A stretch of 64,000 bases of DNA from contig ONIP01000003.1 in assembly GCA_900317955.1 (NCBI GenBank), positions 186,001 to 250,000 of the forward strand. The letters are read 5' to 3'. The notes beneath the pieces are model-generated. The model had not been told where the DNA came from. It ran no database searches and saw only the letters and a program-made list of their open reading frames with translations. This DNA comes from an uncultured Bacteroidales bacterium (GTDB lineage Bacteria > Bacteroidota > Bacteroidia > Bacteroidales > P3). Positions 34,034 to 42,310 of the stretch are shown piece after piece. Position numbers and translations under genes: made by a program. Numbering within the stretch: position 1 is the stretch's first letter; each line of letters begins with the position of its first letter.

Positions 34034-36238
34034 TTAGTGGCCGTAGTCGGCGAGGAATTTGATGCGCATGAGGCGTATTTCCTCATGGGTGTAGTCTTCG
34101 TCGTCCTCGAATTCTTCGTAGGCTTCTTTGAGGGCATCTTCCATGTTGACGTTTTCGGATTCGCGCCAATAGTCGAGCAGTACTTCCTGGTGTTCGCGTT
34201 CGATGTTTTCGTCGATGTAGTAATCGATGTTGAGTTTGGTTCCGGAAGAGATGATGCGTTCGATTTCGGCCATGAGTTCATCGAGAGAGAGCCCTTTGCC
34301 ACGGGCAATGTCGTCGAGAGATTTGCGCCGGTCGATGGCCTGAATGATGTAGATTTTGTTTTCGGAGCGACGGGCGGCGGAGTGGACGACAATGTCTTGG
34401 GGACGCTCGATTTCGTTTTCTTCGACGTATTTTTTAATGAGGTCGACAAATGGTTGACCGTATTTCTGGGCTTTGGCAATACCGACACCGACGCAGCGGC
34501 TCAGTTCCTCGATGGTGCAGGGGTATTGTATGGTCATGTCGGTGAGCGAGCGATCCTCGAAGATGACATAGAGGGGTAGTTTTTGGTGGTGCGCCATGTC
34601 GCGAAGGAGGCTCTTGAGTTGTGCATAGAGGGCTTCGTCGCCTGCAGAGGTTGCGGAGAATGGGGCAACCTCCATGTCGGTGGTAGGTTGGCTGAAATCG
34701 TGGTCGCAGGCAACGGAGATGTCGTAGGGTTTCTTGATGTAGCGGTGGCCTGCCGGGGTGAGTTTCAGTACACCGTACATTTCAATCTCCTTGGTAATTA
34801 ATTTTTCGAACAGGGCTTGGCGCAATACGGCTTTCCAGAAGAGTGCGTTGTGGTCGGTGCCTTGTCCCCATTGTTCCAGTTCGTCTTGCTTGTAGATTTT
34901 GGTGTTGCTGTTTTTCTTGCCCAGCATGACATCGACGATGTCTTGGGCTTTGAAGGCCTGCTTGGTGGCGAGGATGGTTTCGAGGGCGTACTGCATCTCC
35001 TCGCGTACAAGGACGCGTGGTTTGGGGTGGAGGCAGTTGTCGCAGCAACCGCAATTCTCTTGGTTGTAGTCTTCGCCGAAATAGCGCAGGAGGTTCAGGC
35101 GACGGCACATGGAGGATTCGGCGTAACTGACCACTTCCTGTACCAATTGGTTGGCCATCTCCTGTTCGGTGATGTTTTTGTCGGTGAAGAACTTGTAGAG
35201 TTTTTCCACGTCCTGTTCGGAGTAAAAGGCTATGCACTGCCCTTCGCCGCCGTCACGGCCGGCACGACCGGTTTCTTGGTAGTAGCCTTCCAGGCTTTTG
35301 GGTATATCGTGGTGGATGACGAAGCGCACGTCGGGTTTGTCGATGCCCATGCCGAAGGCAATGGTGGCAACGATGACGTCTACTTCTTCCATGAGGAATT
35401 TGTCTTGGTTCTCGGCACGGACCTTGTTGTCAAGACCGGCGTGGTAGGGGAGGGCTTTGATGCCGTTGAGTTGAAGGAGTTCGGCGAGGTCTTCAACTTT
35501 TTTTCGGGTAAGGCAGTAAATGATGCCGCTTTTACCTTGGTTTTGGCGCACAAATTTGACTATTTCTTTGTGCAGTTCAATTGTTTCTGTAGGTTTTGGG
35601 CGGACTTCGTAGTACAGGTTAGGACGGTTGAATGAGGAGATAAAGAGGTGTGCTTCCTCCATGCGGAGGTTTTTGATGATGTCTTGTTGAACCTTGGGAG
35701 TGGCAGAGGCGGTGAGGGCAAGGATGGGAACTTTGGGATTGATGGCGTCGACGGCAGCGCGCAGACGGCGGTATTCGGGGCGGAAGTCGTGGCCCCATTC
35801 AGAGATGCAGTGAGCCTCGTCGATGGCGAAGAAGGAGATGGGCAGATGTTGCAGAAACTCGATGGTTTCTTCTTTGGAGAGAGTCTCGGGAGCGACGTAG
35901 AGCAGTTTGGTACCGCCCTTCATCAAGTCGTCTTTTACTTCGCGAGTCTGGACCTTGGAGAGAGAAGAGTTGAGGAAATGAGCCACGCAGTCGCGTCCTG
36001 CGGTGTATCGGACGGCGTCGACCTGGTTTTTCATGAGGGCGATAAGAGGAGAAACAACGATGGCGGTACCTTTGCAAATCATAGCCGGGAGTTGATAGCA
36101 GAGCGATTTGCCACCACCCGTCGGCATGATGACGAAGGTGTCGTGTCCCTCCAAGACGCTGTTAATGATAGCCTCTTGCTCGCCTTTGAAATTGTCAAAG
36201 CCGAATATTTCTTTCAATTGTGTTTGCAAAACTGTCAT
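34034..36238 (-). CDS. recQ: ATP-dependent DNA helicase RecQ
   Basis: Unwinds DNA 3'-5' during repair and recombination. The 734-residue protein has the helicase core (MPTGGGKSLCYQLPA with Walker A, DEAH-type AIDEAHCISEWGHDFRPEY, motif VI QETGRAGRDG), a zinc-binding RQC region (MCRRLNLLRYFGE, CGCCDNC) and a HRDC-like domain (VFEDRSLTDMTIQYPCTIEELSRCVGVGIAK). A further C-terminal helical extension of about 130 residues is very acidic. The start is ATG 36238, since upstream Met-like codons lie in the promoter region. It is transcribed alone, divergent from kdsD. Confidence 0.96.
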   Translation of the reverse strand: MTVLQTQLKEIFGFDNFKGEQEAIINSVLEGHDTFVIMPTGGGKSLCYQLPAMICKGTAIVVSPLIALMKNQVDAVRYTAGRDCVAHFLNSSLSKVQTREVKDDLMKGGTKLLYVAPETLSKEETIEFLQHLPISFFAIDEAHCISEWGHDFRPEYRRLRAAVDAINPKVPILALTASATPKVQQDIIKNLRMEEAHLFISSFNRPNLYYEVRPKPTETIELHKEIVKFVRQNQGKSGIIYCLTRKKVEDLAELLQLNGIKALPYHAGLDNKVRAENQDKFLMEEVDVIVATIAFGMGIDKPDVRFVIHHDIPKSLEGYYQETGRAGRDGGEGQCIAFYSEQDVEKLYKFFTDKNITEQEMANQLVQEVVSYAESSMCRRLNLLRYFGEDYNQENCGCCDNCLHPKPRVLVREEMQYALETILATKQAFKAQDIVDVMLGKKNSNTKIYKQDELEQWGQGTDHNALFWKAVLRQALFEKLITKEIEMYGVLKLTPAGHRYIKKPYDISVACDHDFSQPTTDMEVAPFSATSAGDEALYAQLKSLLRDMAHHQKLPLYVIFEDRSLTDMTIQYPCTIEELSRCVGVGIAKAQKYGQPFVDLIKKYVEENEIERPQDIVVHSAARRSENKIYIIQAIDRRKSLDDIARGKGLSLDELMAEIERIISSGTKLNIDYYIDENIEREHQEVLLDYWRESENVNMEDALKEAYEEFEDDEDYTHEEIRLMRIKFLADYGH

Positions 36239-36255
36239 AATCCAAAAAAAAAGTG

Positions 36256-36263
36256 TAATTTTG
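36256..36263 (+). promoter_or_regulatory. Putative -7 element for kdsD
   Basis: TAATTTTG fits TAnnTTTG, 49 bases before the kdsD start. No TTTG lies at the right distance upstream, so this is a weak call. It overlaps the recQ leader. Confidence 0.45.
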
Positions 36264-36268
36264 CAATT

Positions 36269-36299
36269 CAAAGATAGCATTTTTTTTTAAAATAGCAAA
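36269..36299 (-). promoter_or_regulatory. recQ promoter
   Basis: On the minus strand: TTTG (plus CAAA 36296-36299), a 19-base spacer, then TATCTTTG (plus 36269-36276). The recQ ATG follows 30 bases on. It is nearly back to back with the kdsD promoter. Confidence 0.8.
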
Positions 36300-36311
36300 A
36301 AAAAATCAGCA

Positions 36312-37292
36312 TTGAGAACGCAAGAAGATATACAGAAAATTGCAATTGAAGTAATTGCAGAGGAAAAAAAGGCGGTGGAAAGTCTTGCCGAACACATCAA
36401 TAATAACTTTTCTTTAGCAGTGGAAACTATTTTTTGCGCTTCGGGAAGAGTGATAATGACAGGTATCGGAAAGAGTGCAAACATAGCCGCAAAGGTGGTG
36501 TCGACGCTCAACAGCACGGGGACACCGGCGTTGTTTATGCATGCCGCCGATGCAATACATGGCGATTTGGGAATGATACAGCCGGGCGATGTGGTGGTGT
36601 GTGTGTCGAAAAGCGGCAATACTCCGGAGATAAAGGTGCTTATACCCTTGGTTAAGAATTTCGGCAATAAACTAATCGCCATTGTTGGAAACACCGATTC
36701 TTTTCTTGCCCACGAGGCTGACATTGTGCTGGACACCACTGTTGAACACGAAGCATGTCCCAACAATCTTGCCCCCACCAGCAGTACTACGGCACAACTG
36801 GTAATGGGCGACGCCCTGGCCATTGCCCTCATGGCATGCCGCAATTTCACTGCTCAGGACTTTGCCCGTTTCCATCCCGGCGGGGCTTTGGGCAAGCAGC
36901 TTTACATGCGTGTAAGCGATTTGTATTTGCAGAATGAGAAGCCGCAGGTAGCACCCGACACTCCTGTTCGCGAAACCATACTTGAGATGACTTCGCGCCG
37001 TTTGGGATGCGCTGTTGTTGTAAGCCCTTCGGCGGAGGGAAAGATTGTGGAAGGCATTGTTACCGACGGCGACCTGCGCCGCATGATAAAGGCTAACACG
37101 TCGTTTGACACCCTCACCGCAGCAGACATCATGACCCGGCATCCCAAATGCATCGCCGACACCGAGTATGCTGTCAACGCCTTGCACCTGATGAGAACAC
37201 ACAGCATTACCCAGCTGGTTGTCGTTGACCGGAACGGATACTACCTTGGAGTGCTCCATCTGCATGATATTCTCCGTGAAGGAATCATATAA
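36312..37292 (+). CDS. kdsD: D-arabinose 5-phosphate isomerase (KdsD/KpsF/GutQ)
   Basis: Converts ribulose 5-phosphate to arabinose 5-phosphate, the first step to KDO for lipopolysaccharide. The 326-residue protein has an SIS domain (VIMTGIGKSANIAAKV, STGTPALFMHAADAIHGDLG, CVSKSGNTPEI) and two CBS repeats (from about residue 205, with IVTDGDLRRMI and QLVVVDRNGYYLGVLHLHDI). The start is TTG 36312: an in-frame stop lies eight codons upstream and no ATG intervenes. It is followed 94 bp later by lptB, another LPS-pathway gene, as in other Gram-negatives. Confidence 0.93.
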   Translation: MRTQEDIQKIAIEVIAEEKKAVESLAEHINNNFSLAVETIFCASGRVIMTGIGKSANIAAKVVSTLNSTGTPALFMHAADAIHGDLGMIQPGDVVVCVSKSGNTPEIKVLIPLVKNFGNKLIAIVGNTDSFLAHEADIVLDTTVEHEACPNNLAPTSSTTAQLVMGDALAIALMACRNFTAQDFARFHPGGALGKQLYMRVSDLYLQNEKPQVAPDTPVRETILEMTSRRLGCAVVVSPSAEGKIVEGIVTDGDLRRMIKANTSFDTLTAADIMTRHPKCIADTEYAVNALHLMRTHSITQLVVVDRNGYYLGVLHLHDILREGII

Positions 37293-37304
37293 AATTGTTT
37301 TTAC

Positions 37305-37376
37305 GTTGATAAGTTTATACGTTTAACGACCCGCATCATATCAACTTATCAACAACCAACGTATCAACATATCAAC
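37305..37376. repeat. ATCAAC-type repeat with inverted arms between kdsD and lptB
   Basis: GTTGATAAGTT (37305-37315) pairs with AACTTATCAAC (37343-37353). Two more TATCAAC units follow up to 37376. It is related to the hairpin at 33969-34007. Confidence 0.6.
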
Positions 37377-37386
37377 AAAACATCAC

Positions 37387-38211
37387 ATGCAACTCCGAAC
37401 CGAAAACGTTGTCAAGATATACCGCTCACGTACAGTTGTCAAAGAAGTGAGCGTGGAAGTAAACCAAGGCGAGATTGTGGGACTGCTCGGGCCCAATGGA
37501 GCCGGCAAGACAACTACTTTCTACATGATAGTGGGTATTATCAAGCCCTATTCCGGCCGAGTATTCCTCGACGACCGGGAAATTACAAAAATGCCGATGT
37601 ATCAACGTGCTCAGCTTGGTGTGGGATACCTTGCCCAGGAGGCTTCTGTCTTTCGCCACATGACCGTCGAGGACAATATCATGTCTATTCTTGAGTTCCG
37701 CAAAGACCTTGACACCAACCAGCGCAAAGAGAAACTCGAGTCGCTTATTTCTGAATTTGGGCTTGAAAGAATACGTCGAAGCAAGGGAATACAGCTGTCG
37801 GGAGGCGAGCGCCGCCGTACCGAGATAGCACGTGCTTTGGCCAACGACCCCAAGTTCTTGCTACTTGACGAGCCTTTTGCAGGCGTCGACCCCATCGCTG
37901 TGCAGGACATTCAGGATATTGTTGCCCACCTCAAGGACCGCAACATCGGTATCCTTATCACCGACCACAACGTCCACGAAACCCTCAGCATAACCGACCG
38001 CGCCTACCTTCTTTATGAAGGCAGTGTCCTCCACCACGGTACTCCCGAGGAGATGGCTGCCGACCCCGACGTGCGTGAGAAGTACTTGGGTCGCGACTTC
38101 GAGCTTCGCCGTGTCAGCACCCGCGCCCTCAATGGTGAAGCTACCGAGAGCACTGAGAGTGAACCTTCAGAGTCGAGCCAGGGCAACGATGAGAATCAAA
38201 TTGATAATTGA
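37387..38211 (+). CDS. lptB: LPS export ABC transporter ATP-binding protein LptB
   Basis: Powers LptFG to move lipopolysaccharide to the outer membrane. The 274-residue protein carries [18 protein letters not shown] (Walker A), the [20 protein letters not shown] region specific to LptB, the signature [15 protein letters not shown] and Walker [14 protein letters not shown]. Residues from about 245 form an extra acidic Ser/Glu-rich tail ([18 protein letters not shown]) beyond the usual end. The kdsD-lptB pairing fits LPS biogenesis. LptF, LptG, LptC and LptA are not in the window. Confidence 0.96.
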   Translation: MQLRTENVVKIYRSRTVVKEVSVEVNQGEIVGLLGPNGAGKTTTFYMIVGIIKPYSGRVFLDDREITKMPMYQRAQLGVGYLAQEASVFRHMTVEDNIMSILEFRKDLDTNQRKEKLESLISEFGLERIRRSKGIQLSGGERRRTEIARALANDPKFLLLDEPFAGVDPIAVQDIQDIVAHLKDRNIGILITDHNVHETLSITDRAYLLYEGSVLHHGTPEEMAADPDVREKYLGRDFELRRVSTRALNGEATESTESEPSESSQGNDENQIDN

Positions 38212-38304
38212 AAAGTGGAATCTCGCTGGGGCGGTAATCCTTTCAGTCTCCGATACTAATACTTCGTGGTAGCCTGAACAGCCGGACGTATAGTCGATTT
38301 GGCT

Positions 38305-38607
38305 TTAGTTGATAGGGCATGAAAGAGGCGTGTCGCCGATGTCGCAGCCACGGTTGCGCGCCAACCAAAGCAAGGCATAGCTGCATGTAGCGTTAACCTG
38401 TCCGCCTCTTCGCTCAATTTCCTCCACCGCGCGACGCACCAGTTCCGAGGCAATCCCCTGCCCGCGCAGTCTGTTGTCAACATAGGTGTGGTTGATGTTG
38501 TAACTGTTCTCACCCGTCATCGGGAACGTCACTTCCCCCACCTCCTCGCCATTTGCAATGGCGGCAATCTTGTTTCTGTAAGTGATATATTCTATCTCGG
38601 TTTGCAT
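38305..38607 (-). CDS. Small GNAT-type N-acetyltransferase (YjdJ-like)
   Basis: A 100-residue single-domain GNAT fold of the short YjdJ class. The acetyl-CoA loop RLRGQGIASELVRRAVEEI matches R/Q-x-x-G-x-A, followed by CSYALLWLARN with the conserved Cys and Ala. EVTFPMTGENSYNINHTYVD is the typical preceding strand pair. The substrate is unknown. It converges with lptB and opens the minus-strand accessory island; the next island gene upstream starts at 39318. Confidence 0.88.
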   Translation of the reverse strand: MQTEIEYITYRNKIAAIANGEEVGEVTFPMTGENSYNINHTYVDNRLRGQGIASELVRRAVEEIERRGGQVNATCSYALLWLARNRGCDIGDTPLSCPIN

Positions 38608-38730
38608 ACTTGTTATATCTTGGCGATTTTTGTGCTTTTACTATAACTGTTCTTTCAAATTGTCTTTTGCTGTGTGTTGTTTGTGTTCTATGAAGTAATT
38701 GAATGGATTTATTGTGGCAGGTATACCAGT

Positions 38731-39318
38731 TTATTCCTCTTGCTCGTAATAATAGGAATAGTCTATGCCTTTCATGAATATCTCGCGGTCATTGATACGG
38801 TCAGTCAGAGCCTGTTTCAGCAGTATGCGTATCTTGCCTGCAAAGTCGTAGAGGCCACCGAAGAGGTAGGCGTGAATTTGCTGTAGTGATTTTACTTTGC
38901 CAATGTCCCGGCTTGATACGAGATTGCTCTCCCACAGTGTGTAGGCTTTTTTTCTACTTTGTCCGTCTATTGTGTTTTCGCTGTATTTAAACCAATCGAG
39001 GAAAGCCATTGCCTGGCTGTTAGGAATTGCTTTTGCTAATTTTTCCACACCGGACAGACTGATTACATCGGTGTTATACCTCTTTCCATCAGAGGCAGCC
39101 AGTTTCAGTTGGGTAGTGTCACTAACCACCTCGCTCTGTTCTTTCTTTAATTTTGCCTTGAGGTATTTCCAATAGTTTCGGTTCTTCTCGTGGTCATCTT
39201 GTTCGTTGATGGCTCCCACAACATCGAGTACCGAGAACCACCATTGATTGTTTTCCTCGCCCCAAATAGCACGAACCTTATAGTCCTTATAAAAGCGTAT
39301 GGAAATCTTTGCGTTCAT
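38731..39318 (-). CDS. BRO-N / Fic fusion protein with the Fic catalytic core deleted
   Basis: A 195-residue open frame. Residues 1-110 form a BRO-family N-terminal DNA-binding-like domain (VRAIWGEENNQWWFSVLDVVG, ISLSGVEKLAKAIPN). Residues 112-164 match the beginning of a Fic domain (KSLQQIHAYLFGGLYDFAGKIR split over 143-164). The sequence then jumps in frame to what I recall as the very C-terminus of such Fic proteins (ALTDRINDREIFMKGIDYSYY, 170-190). The HPFxEGNGR active-site motif and about 85 residues around it are missing, so AMPylation activity is excluded. The junction is at about 38826/38827. It sits 16 bp beyond the end of the RhuM remnant. Confidence 0.75.
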   Translation of the reverse strand: MNAKISIRFYKDYKVRAIWGEENNQWWFSVLDVVGAINEQDDHEKNRNYWKYLKAKLKKEQSEVVSDTTQLKLAASDGKRYNTDVISLSGVEKLAKAIPNSQAMAFLDWFKYSENTIDGQSRKKAYTLWESNLVSSRDIGKVKSLQQIHAYLFGGLYDFAGKIRILLKQALTDRINDREIFMKGIDYSYYYEQEE

Positions 39319-39334
39319 ATTTTGTTTCTTATTA

Positions 39335-39706
39335 TTCTCCTTTAAAGTATTCCTTCAATGTCTTGGTGGCTTAGATGTGCAACGTCCTCGCCTGATGGGA
39401 GTTGACACGGTAGTCAACAGCAATAACAGCATCGAGATTATTGAATGTAGTCAAGTGGTTTTTGCCGTCGGAGGCAGTTGCCGAGTTTTTCTCGGTAACT
39501 GAATTCTTATCCAGTTCTCCTTCGGAAAAGATTTTCTTTAAGTGGAGGGAAATGTTGTCGGTCGAACATCCAAACAGCTCTGCCATTGCTTTTTGTGTCA
39601 GCCAAAAAGTCTCCTTGTTATAGTAAACGTTGACACACACATTACTCTCATCGTTCTGATAGAGGACAATGCTATACTGGGTTTGTTGTGTTTCTTTTTT
39701 CTTCAT
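39335..39706 (-). pseudogene. RhuM-family protein, N-terminal remnant
   Basis: The intact frame is 39371-39706 (111 residues). It contains the RhuM start ETFWLTQKAMAELFGCSTDNISLHLKKIF (positions 32-60) and ends NLDAVIAVDYRVNSHQARTLHI. In family members the sequence continues as RIWATKTLKEY. Here a TAA (39371-39373) replaces the Trp, and the frame then reads ATKTLKEYFKGE before two further stops. The remaining two-thirds of RhuM are missing. Full RhuM genes occur in type I restriction islands and virulence regions; this copy is dead. Confidence 0.75.
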
Positions 39707-39778
39707 GGCATTTGTTCGTGGTCATATTTTTTGTTCTTTTGCCAGTTCAACCCCATTTCATTTATGCGGAAATCCAAC

Positions 39779-40420
39779 TTATTTGACAATCTCAATTGTC
39801 CAGCCCATATTCAATGACTCATTGATTTTGTCCAGCATTTTCTTCTTGTCCTTCGTGCTGCTGTGGGTGAGAACATAAAGGCCTGGAGCTGCTTCACGCT
39901 GGGCACGACCGTACTTTTTATCTTTGGTTGTTGCTACGATGTTAATGCGACAATGCTTCAAATTGAGCTCTCTCACCTTTACTAAACCAGCCTCGACAAT
40001 AGCAGACGTAAATGTTGTTGCTGCATCGTGTTCCTGCAGTATCGAACCATCTTTTCTATAAATGCAGAGACCTGTCTTGGGTGCAATATTTGTGGAGCGG
40101 TTTTTCCGTGGGCCAAATTCTTTGTGTTCCACCTCGGGGTCGGCCTCCAAACGTTTGGCGTCAATAAGTGCCGAGATATTGGTCTTGCGAGAGAGAGCCA
40201 CGCTGATGGGTTCTCCAGGGTGGTAATCCACCACAAGCACCAATTCCCGTTGCACCTGTTTCAATGCAGGCGCTATGGTCTCCTTAACGACTGGCAAGAT
40301 TTCCTTCTTGATAATATTCTCCTCCAGTTCGCTTACCTGCTTTTCGAGATCTTCATTTAATGAGAGACCTTCTTTCCGCAATGTTTCCATTGCCTTGTAT
40401 AAATCGCTGAGTCGTGACAT
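39779..40420 (-). CDS. Unknown protein with N-terminal coiled coil
   Basis: I do not recognise this 213-residue protein. The first about 55 residues are helical and charged (EGLSLNEDLEKQVSELEENI), probably a coiled coil. A beta-rich middle follows (LVLVVDYHPGEPISVALSR), then a possible DNA- or nucleotide-facing basic segment (FGPRKNRSTN) and a C-terminal module with GLCIYRKDGSIL, EHDAATTFTSAIVEAG and GLYVLTHSSTKDKKKMLDKI. The last motif recurs in proteins of restriction-type islands, in my memory. It starts 6 bp after the DUF1016 nuclease stop, so the two are probably co-transcribed. A mobile-island accessory or antitoxin-like role is speculative. Confidence 0.6.
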   Translation of the reverse strand: MSRLSDLYKAMETLRKEGLSLNEDLEKQVSELEENIIKKEILPVVKETIAPALKQVQRELVLVVDYHPGEPISVALSRKTNISALIDAKRLEADPEVEHKEFGPRKNRSTNIAPKTGLCIYRKDGSILQEHDAATTFTSAIVEAGLVKVRELNLKHCRINIVATTKDKKYGRAQREAAPGLYVLTHSSTKDKKKMLDKINESLNMGWTIEIVK

Positions 40421-40426
40421 AAGCTA

Positions 40427-41605
40427 TTATTGATTATCTTTGATGAATGAGCAGTATTCTTCAAGGGATTTCCGCATCACCTCTTGTGGTATCAGTTTTC
40501 GTTGGTATTCTGCCACCATTGTAGGACTAAGTGAGCGACTCAATGTATACTCAACCATACTGCGATCTGCTGATGGACAGAGGATAATGCCGATACTTGG
40601 ATTCTCATTATCTCGTTTTACATCTCTGTCAAGAGCCTCCAGATACATGTCCATCTTGCCGACAAACTCGGGTTGAAAACCAACTGCTTTCAACTCAATT
40701 GCCACCAGACACTGTAATGCCCGATGATAGAAAAGAAGGTCTATTCGTTTAGTGGAGCCACCAACTTGAACTCCGTATTCGCTGTCAACAAAAAGGAAGT
40801 CTTTACCCAATTCCAGAATGAATTCTTTCATGTGCTCAAGAAGCCCTTTGTGAAGGTGGTGCTCATTGTGTTTTGCTGGAAGACCCAGGAAATCCACCAA
40901 GGCTTTGTCCTTTAGCAAGTACTCGGAACTGGGGTAGTCTCTCAGTAATTGTGGTGACAACATCTTCTCCTTGTCGAGAATGGTGGAATATGTCTGATTG
41001 ACAATGCAACGACGTAACTCTCTTAATTTTAGCCTTTCACGGTAAGAATAGAGCATATAAAACACACGCTCTTCGTTCGATTTGCATCTGTTTAGTATCT
41101 CAATATGGTTAGTAAACGATGTTACTGCAAGAACGGCTGGGAAAGGCAATGCAAATTGTGCAGTCGGCGACTGCACAATTAAGGCATCTTCATTTTGTGC
41201 AGTCACTGACTGCACTATTTCATTCTGACTGTGAGCAACAGATTGTGCAATTGGCAATTGCACTATTTTGTCCAAGTGTAGGGTGTCAATAAAACCAAGG
41301 AAAGATTCTGAGCTGTACGTTTCATAGAAACCCACCATATTGTACAAGTTTCTTTTGCTATAGCCTTTCCTTCTTGGATTCATGCGTTTCAGATAGTCTG
41401 CTAATTCGCTAACCACCTTGGCTCCCCACTGGGCAGATTTCAATTGTTGAGAAATGTATTGCCCCACCTCCCAATTTGTCAGCAACGCCTCCATATTCAC
41501 TTTGGCGATAGCCGATGAACGGTGCCGTTCTATCAGTGAATTGACATACTCAAACTGCTGTTCCAGTTTTGTCAGATTCGGTATAGTTGGTATTGTCTTG
41601 CCCAT
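40427..41605 (-). CDS. DUF1016 / YhcG-family PDDEXK nuclease
   Basis: A 392-residue protein of the DUF1016 (YhcG) family. The N-terminal helical domain (LLTNWEVGQYISQQLKSAQWG, YSKRNLYNMVGFYETY) is followed by the C-terminal PDDEXK nuclease-like domain (FILELGKDFLFVDSEYGV, RIDLLFYHRALQCLVAIELK, with D and E-x-K in place). The linker (about residues 112-150) holds three similar peptides (IVQLPIAQ, IVQSVTAQ, IVQSPTAQ), each coded by a palindrome, listed separately. The start is ATG 41605. The family is linked to restriction systems and mobile DNA, but its job is not settled. A frameshifted small gene lies 23 bp upstream and the unknown gene 6 bp downstream. Confidence 0.85.
   Translation of the reverse strand: MGKTIPTIPNLTKLEQQFEYVNSLIERHRSSAIAKVNMEALLTNWEVGQYISQQLKSAQWGAKVVSELADYLKRMNPRRKGYSKRNLYNMVGFYETYSSESFLGFIDTLHLDKIVQLPIAQSVAHSQNEIVQSVTAQNEDALIVQSPTAQFALPFPAVLAVTSFTNHIEILNRCKSNEERVFYMLYSYRERLKLRELRRCIVNQTYSTILDKEKMLSPQLLRDYPSSEYLLKDKALVDFLGLPAKHNEHHLHKGLLEHMKEFILELGKDFLFVDSEYGVQVGGSTKRIDLLFYHRALQCLVAIELKAVGFQPEFVGKMDMYLEALDRDVKRDNENPSIGIILCPSADRSMVEYTLSRSLSPTMVAEYQRKLIPQEVMRKSLEEYCSFIKDNQ
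41154..41180. repeat. Palindrome A inside the DUF1016 gene (27 bp)
   Basis: AATTGTGCAGTC - GGC - GACTGCACAATT: perfect 12-bp arms around 3 bases. First of three related palindromes in the linker region of the gene. Confidence 0.92.
41197..41215. repeat. Palindrome B inside the DUF1016 gene (19 bp)
   Basis: GTGCAGTCA - C - TGACTGCAC: perfect 9-bp arms. It shares GTGCAGTC with palindrome A. Confidence 0.92.
41245..41263. repeat. Palindrome C inside the DUF1016 gene (19 bp)
   Basis: GTGCAATT - GGC - AATTGCAC: perfect 8-bp arms, with the same outer GTGCA and the same GGC centre as palindrome A. Confidence 0.92.
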
Positions 41606-41628
41606 ATAATTCAAAATTATAATCCACT

Positions 41629-41900
41629 CTAGATGTTTGGATTTATTAGTATATTTGCATCAATATTCGCAGCAACATCAGAGCCGAAAGATTTTAGTTT
41701 TGATATAATGCCATTCTTTGCCTTCTCTTTATCATTTTTAGATTCATCAAGCTTCTTTATTTGCCGGTCAAATCATCCTTTATTGCTTCAAGGAACATGT
41801 TTATAGCAAGAGCTTGTTCTTGGCTCTGTCGATAGCGTACGACAAGTTCTTTTCCCCATTGAGAATAATCCTTGTCTATGATGGTTATTTTTTTATCCAT
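41629..41900 (-). pseudogene. Small frameshifted gene upstream of DUF1016
   Basis: From ATG 41900 a frame runs 47 codons (MDKKITIIDKDYSQWGKEL..., then FLEAIKDDLTGK) to TAA 41757-41759. A shift of one base at the TTT run (41770-41772) would continue it for 46 more plausible residues (DRQIKKLDESKNDKEKAK..., then SDVAANIDANILINPNI) to TAG 41629-41631. The result would be a hydrophilic protein of about 90 residues ending 23 bp before the DUF1016 start. The opening resembles the start of some DUF1016 proteins, so it may be a remnant of a second such gene. A sequencing error is the other explanation. Confidence 0.5.
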
Positions 41901-42310
41901 ATTCTTTTTGCAATAATACTCAAATTATTTCACTGTTACTGTCCTTATGCATTTTTCAATTCTGTCTTTTCAATTTTCCATTATTTAAGGTCCGAGACGC
42001 GGTAATGTTTCTCTCTACAATAATTATTTCTATTTTGACGGTGCCCAACGCAGTTATCTCATCAAGTTTGGTTGCCACAGCCCCACCCTACGGGCTGGCA
42101 GGTATTATTTATTACATATTTCTCTCGTGTGAGCGATACACATCCCATGCACCCTTGTTAGTTTGAAATATCTCTTGCTTTCAAAAAATCATCCTTTCAT
42201 GATATCACGCTGCTATAGACTTCTTTATGTTTCTTGCTGGGCACAGAAACACAATATAATAATTTCAATCGTTGTGAACAATCTCATCCAAAGTCATGAA
42301 GAATGGAATC
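41901..42310. other. AT-rich intergenic stretch, no gene seen
   Basis: About 410 bp between the small frameshifted gene and the DGQHR gene. No frame on either strand has a recognisable product. A 6-bp hairpin (CAGCCC 42080-42085, GGGCTG 42094-42099) is the only GC-rich structure. It may end minus-strand transcripts coming from the methyltransferase-DGQHR pair. Confidence 0.55.

Noticed and set aside
34817..35635. 272-codon plus-strand frame opposite recQ
   Set aside because: Entirely inside the recQ helicase core on the other strand; no protein features.
42080..42099. Rho-independent terminator
   Set aside because: The stem is only 6 bp and no T-run follows on either strand.
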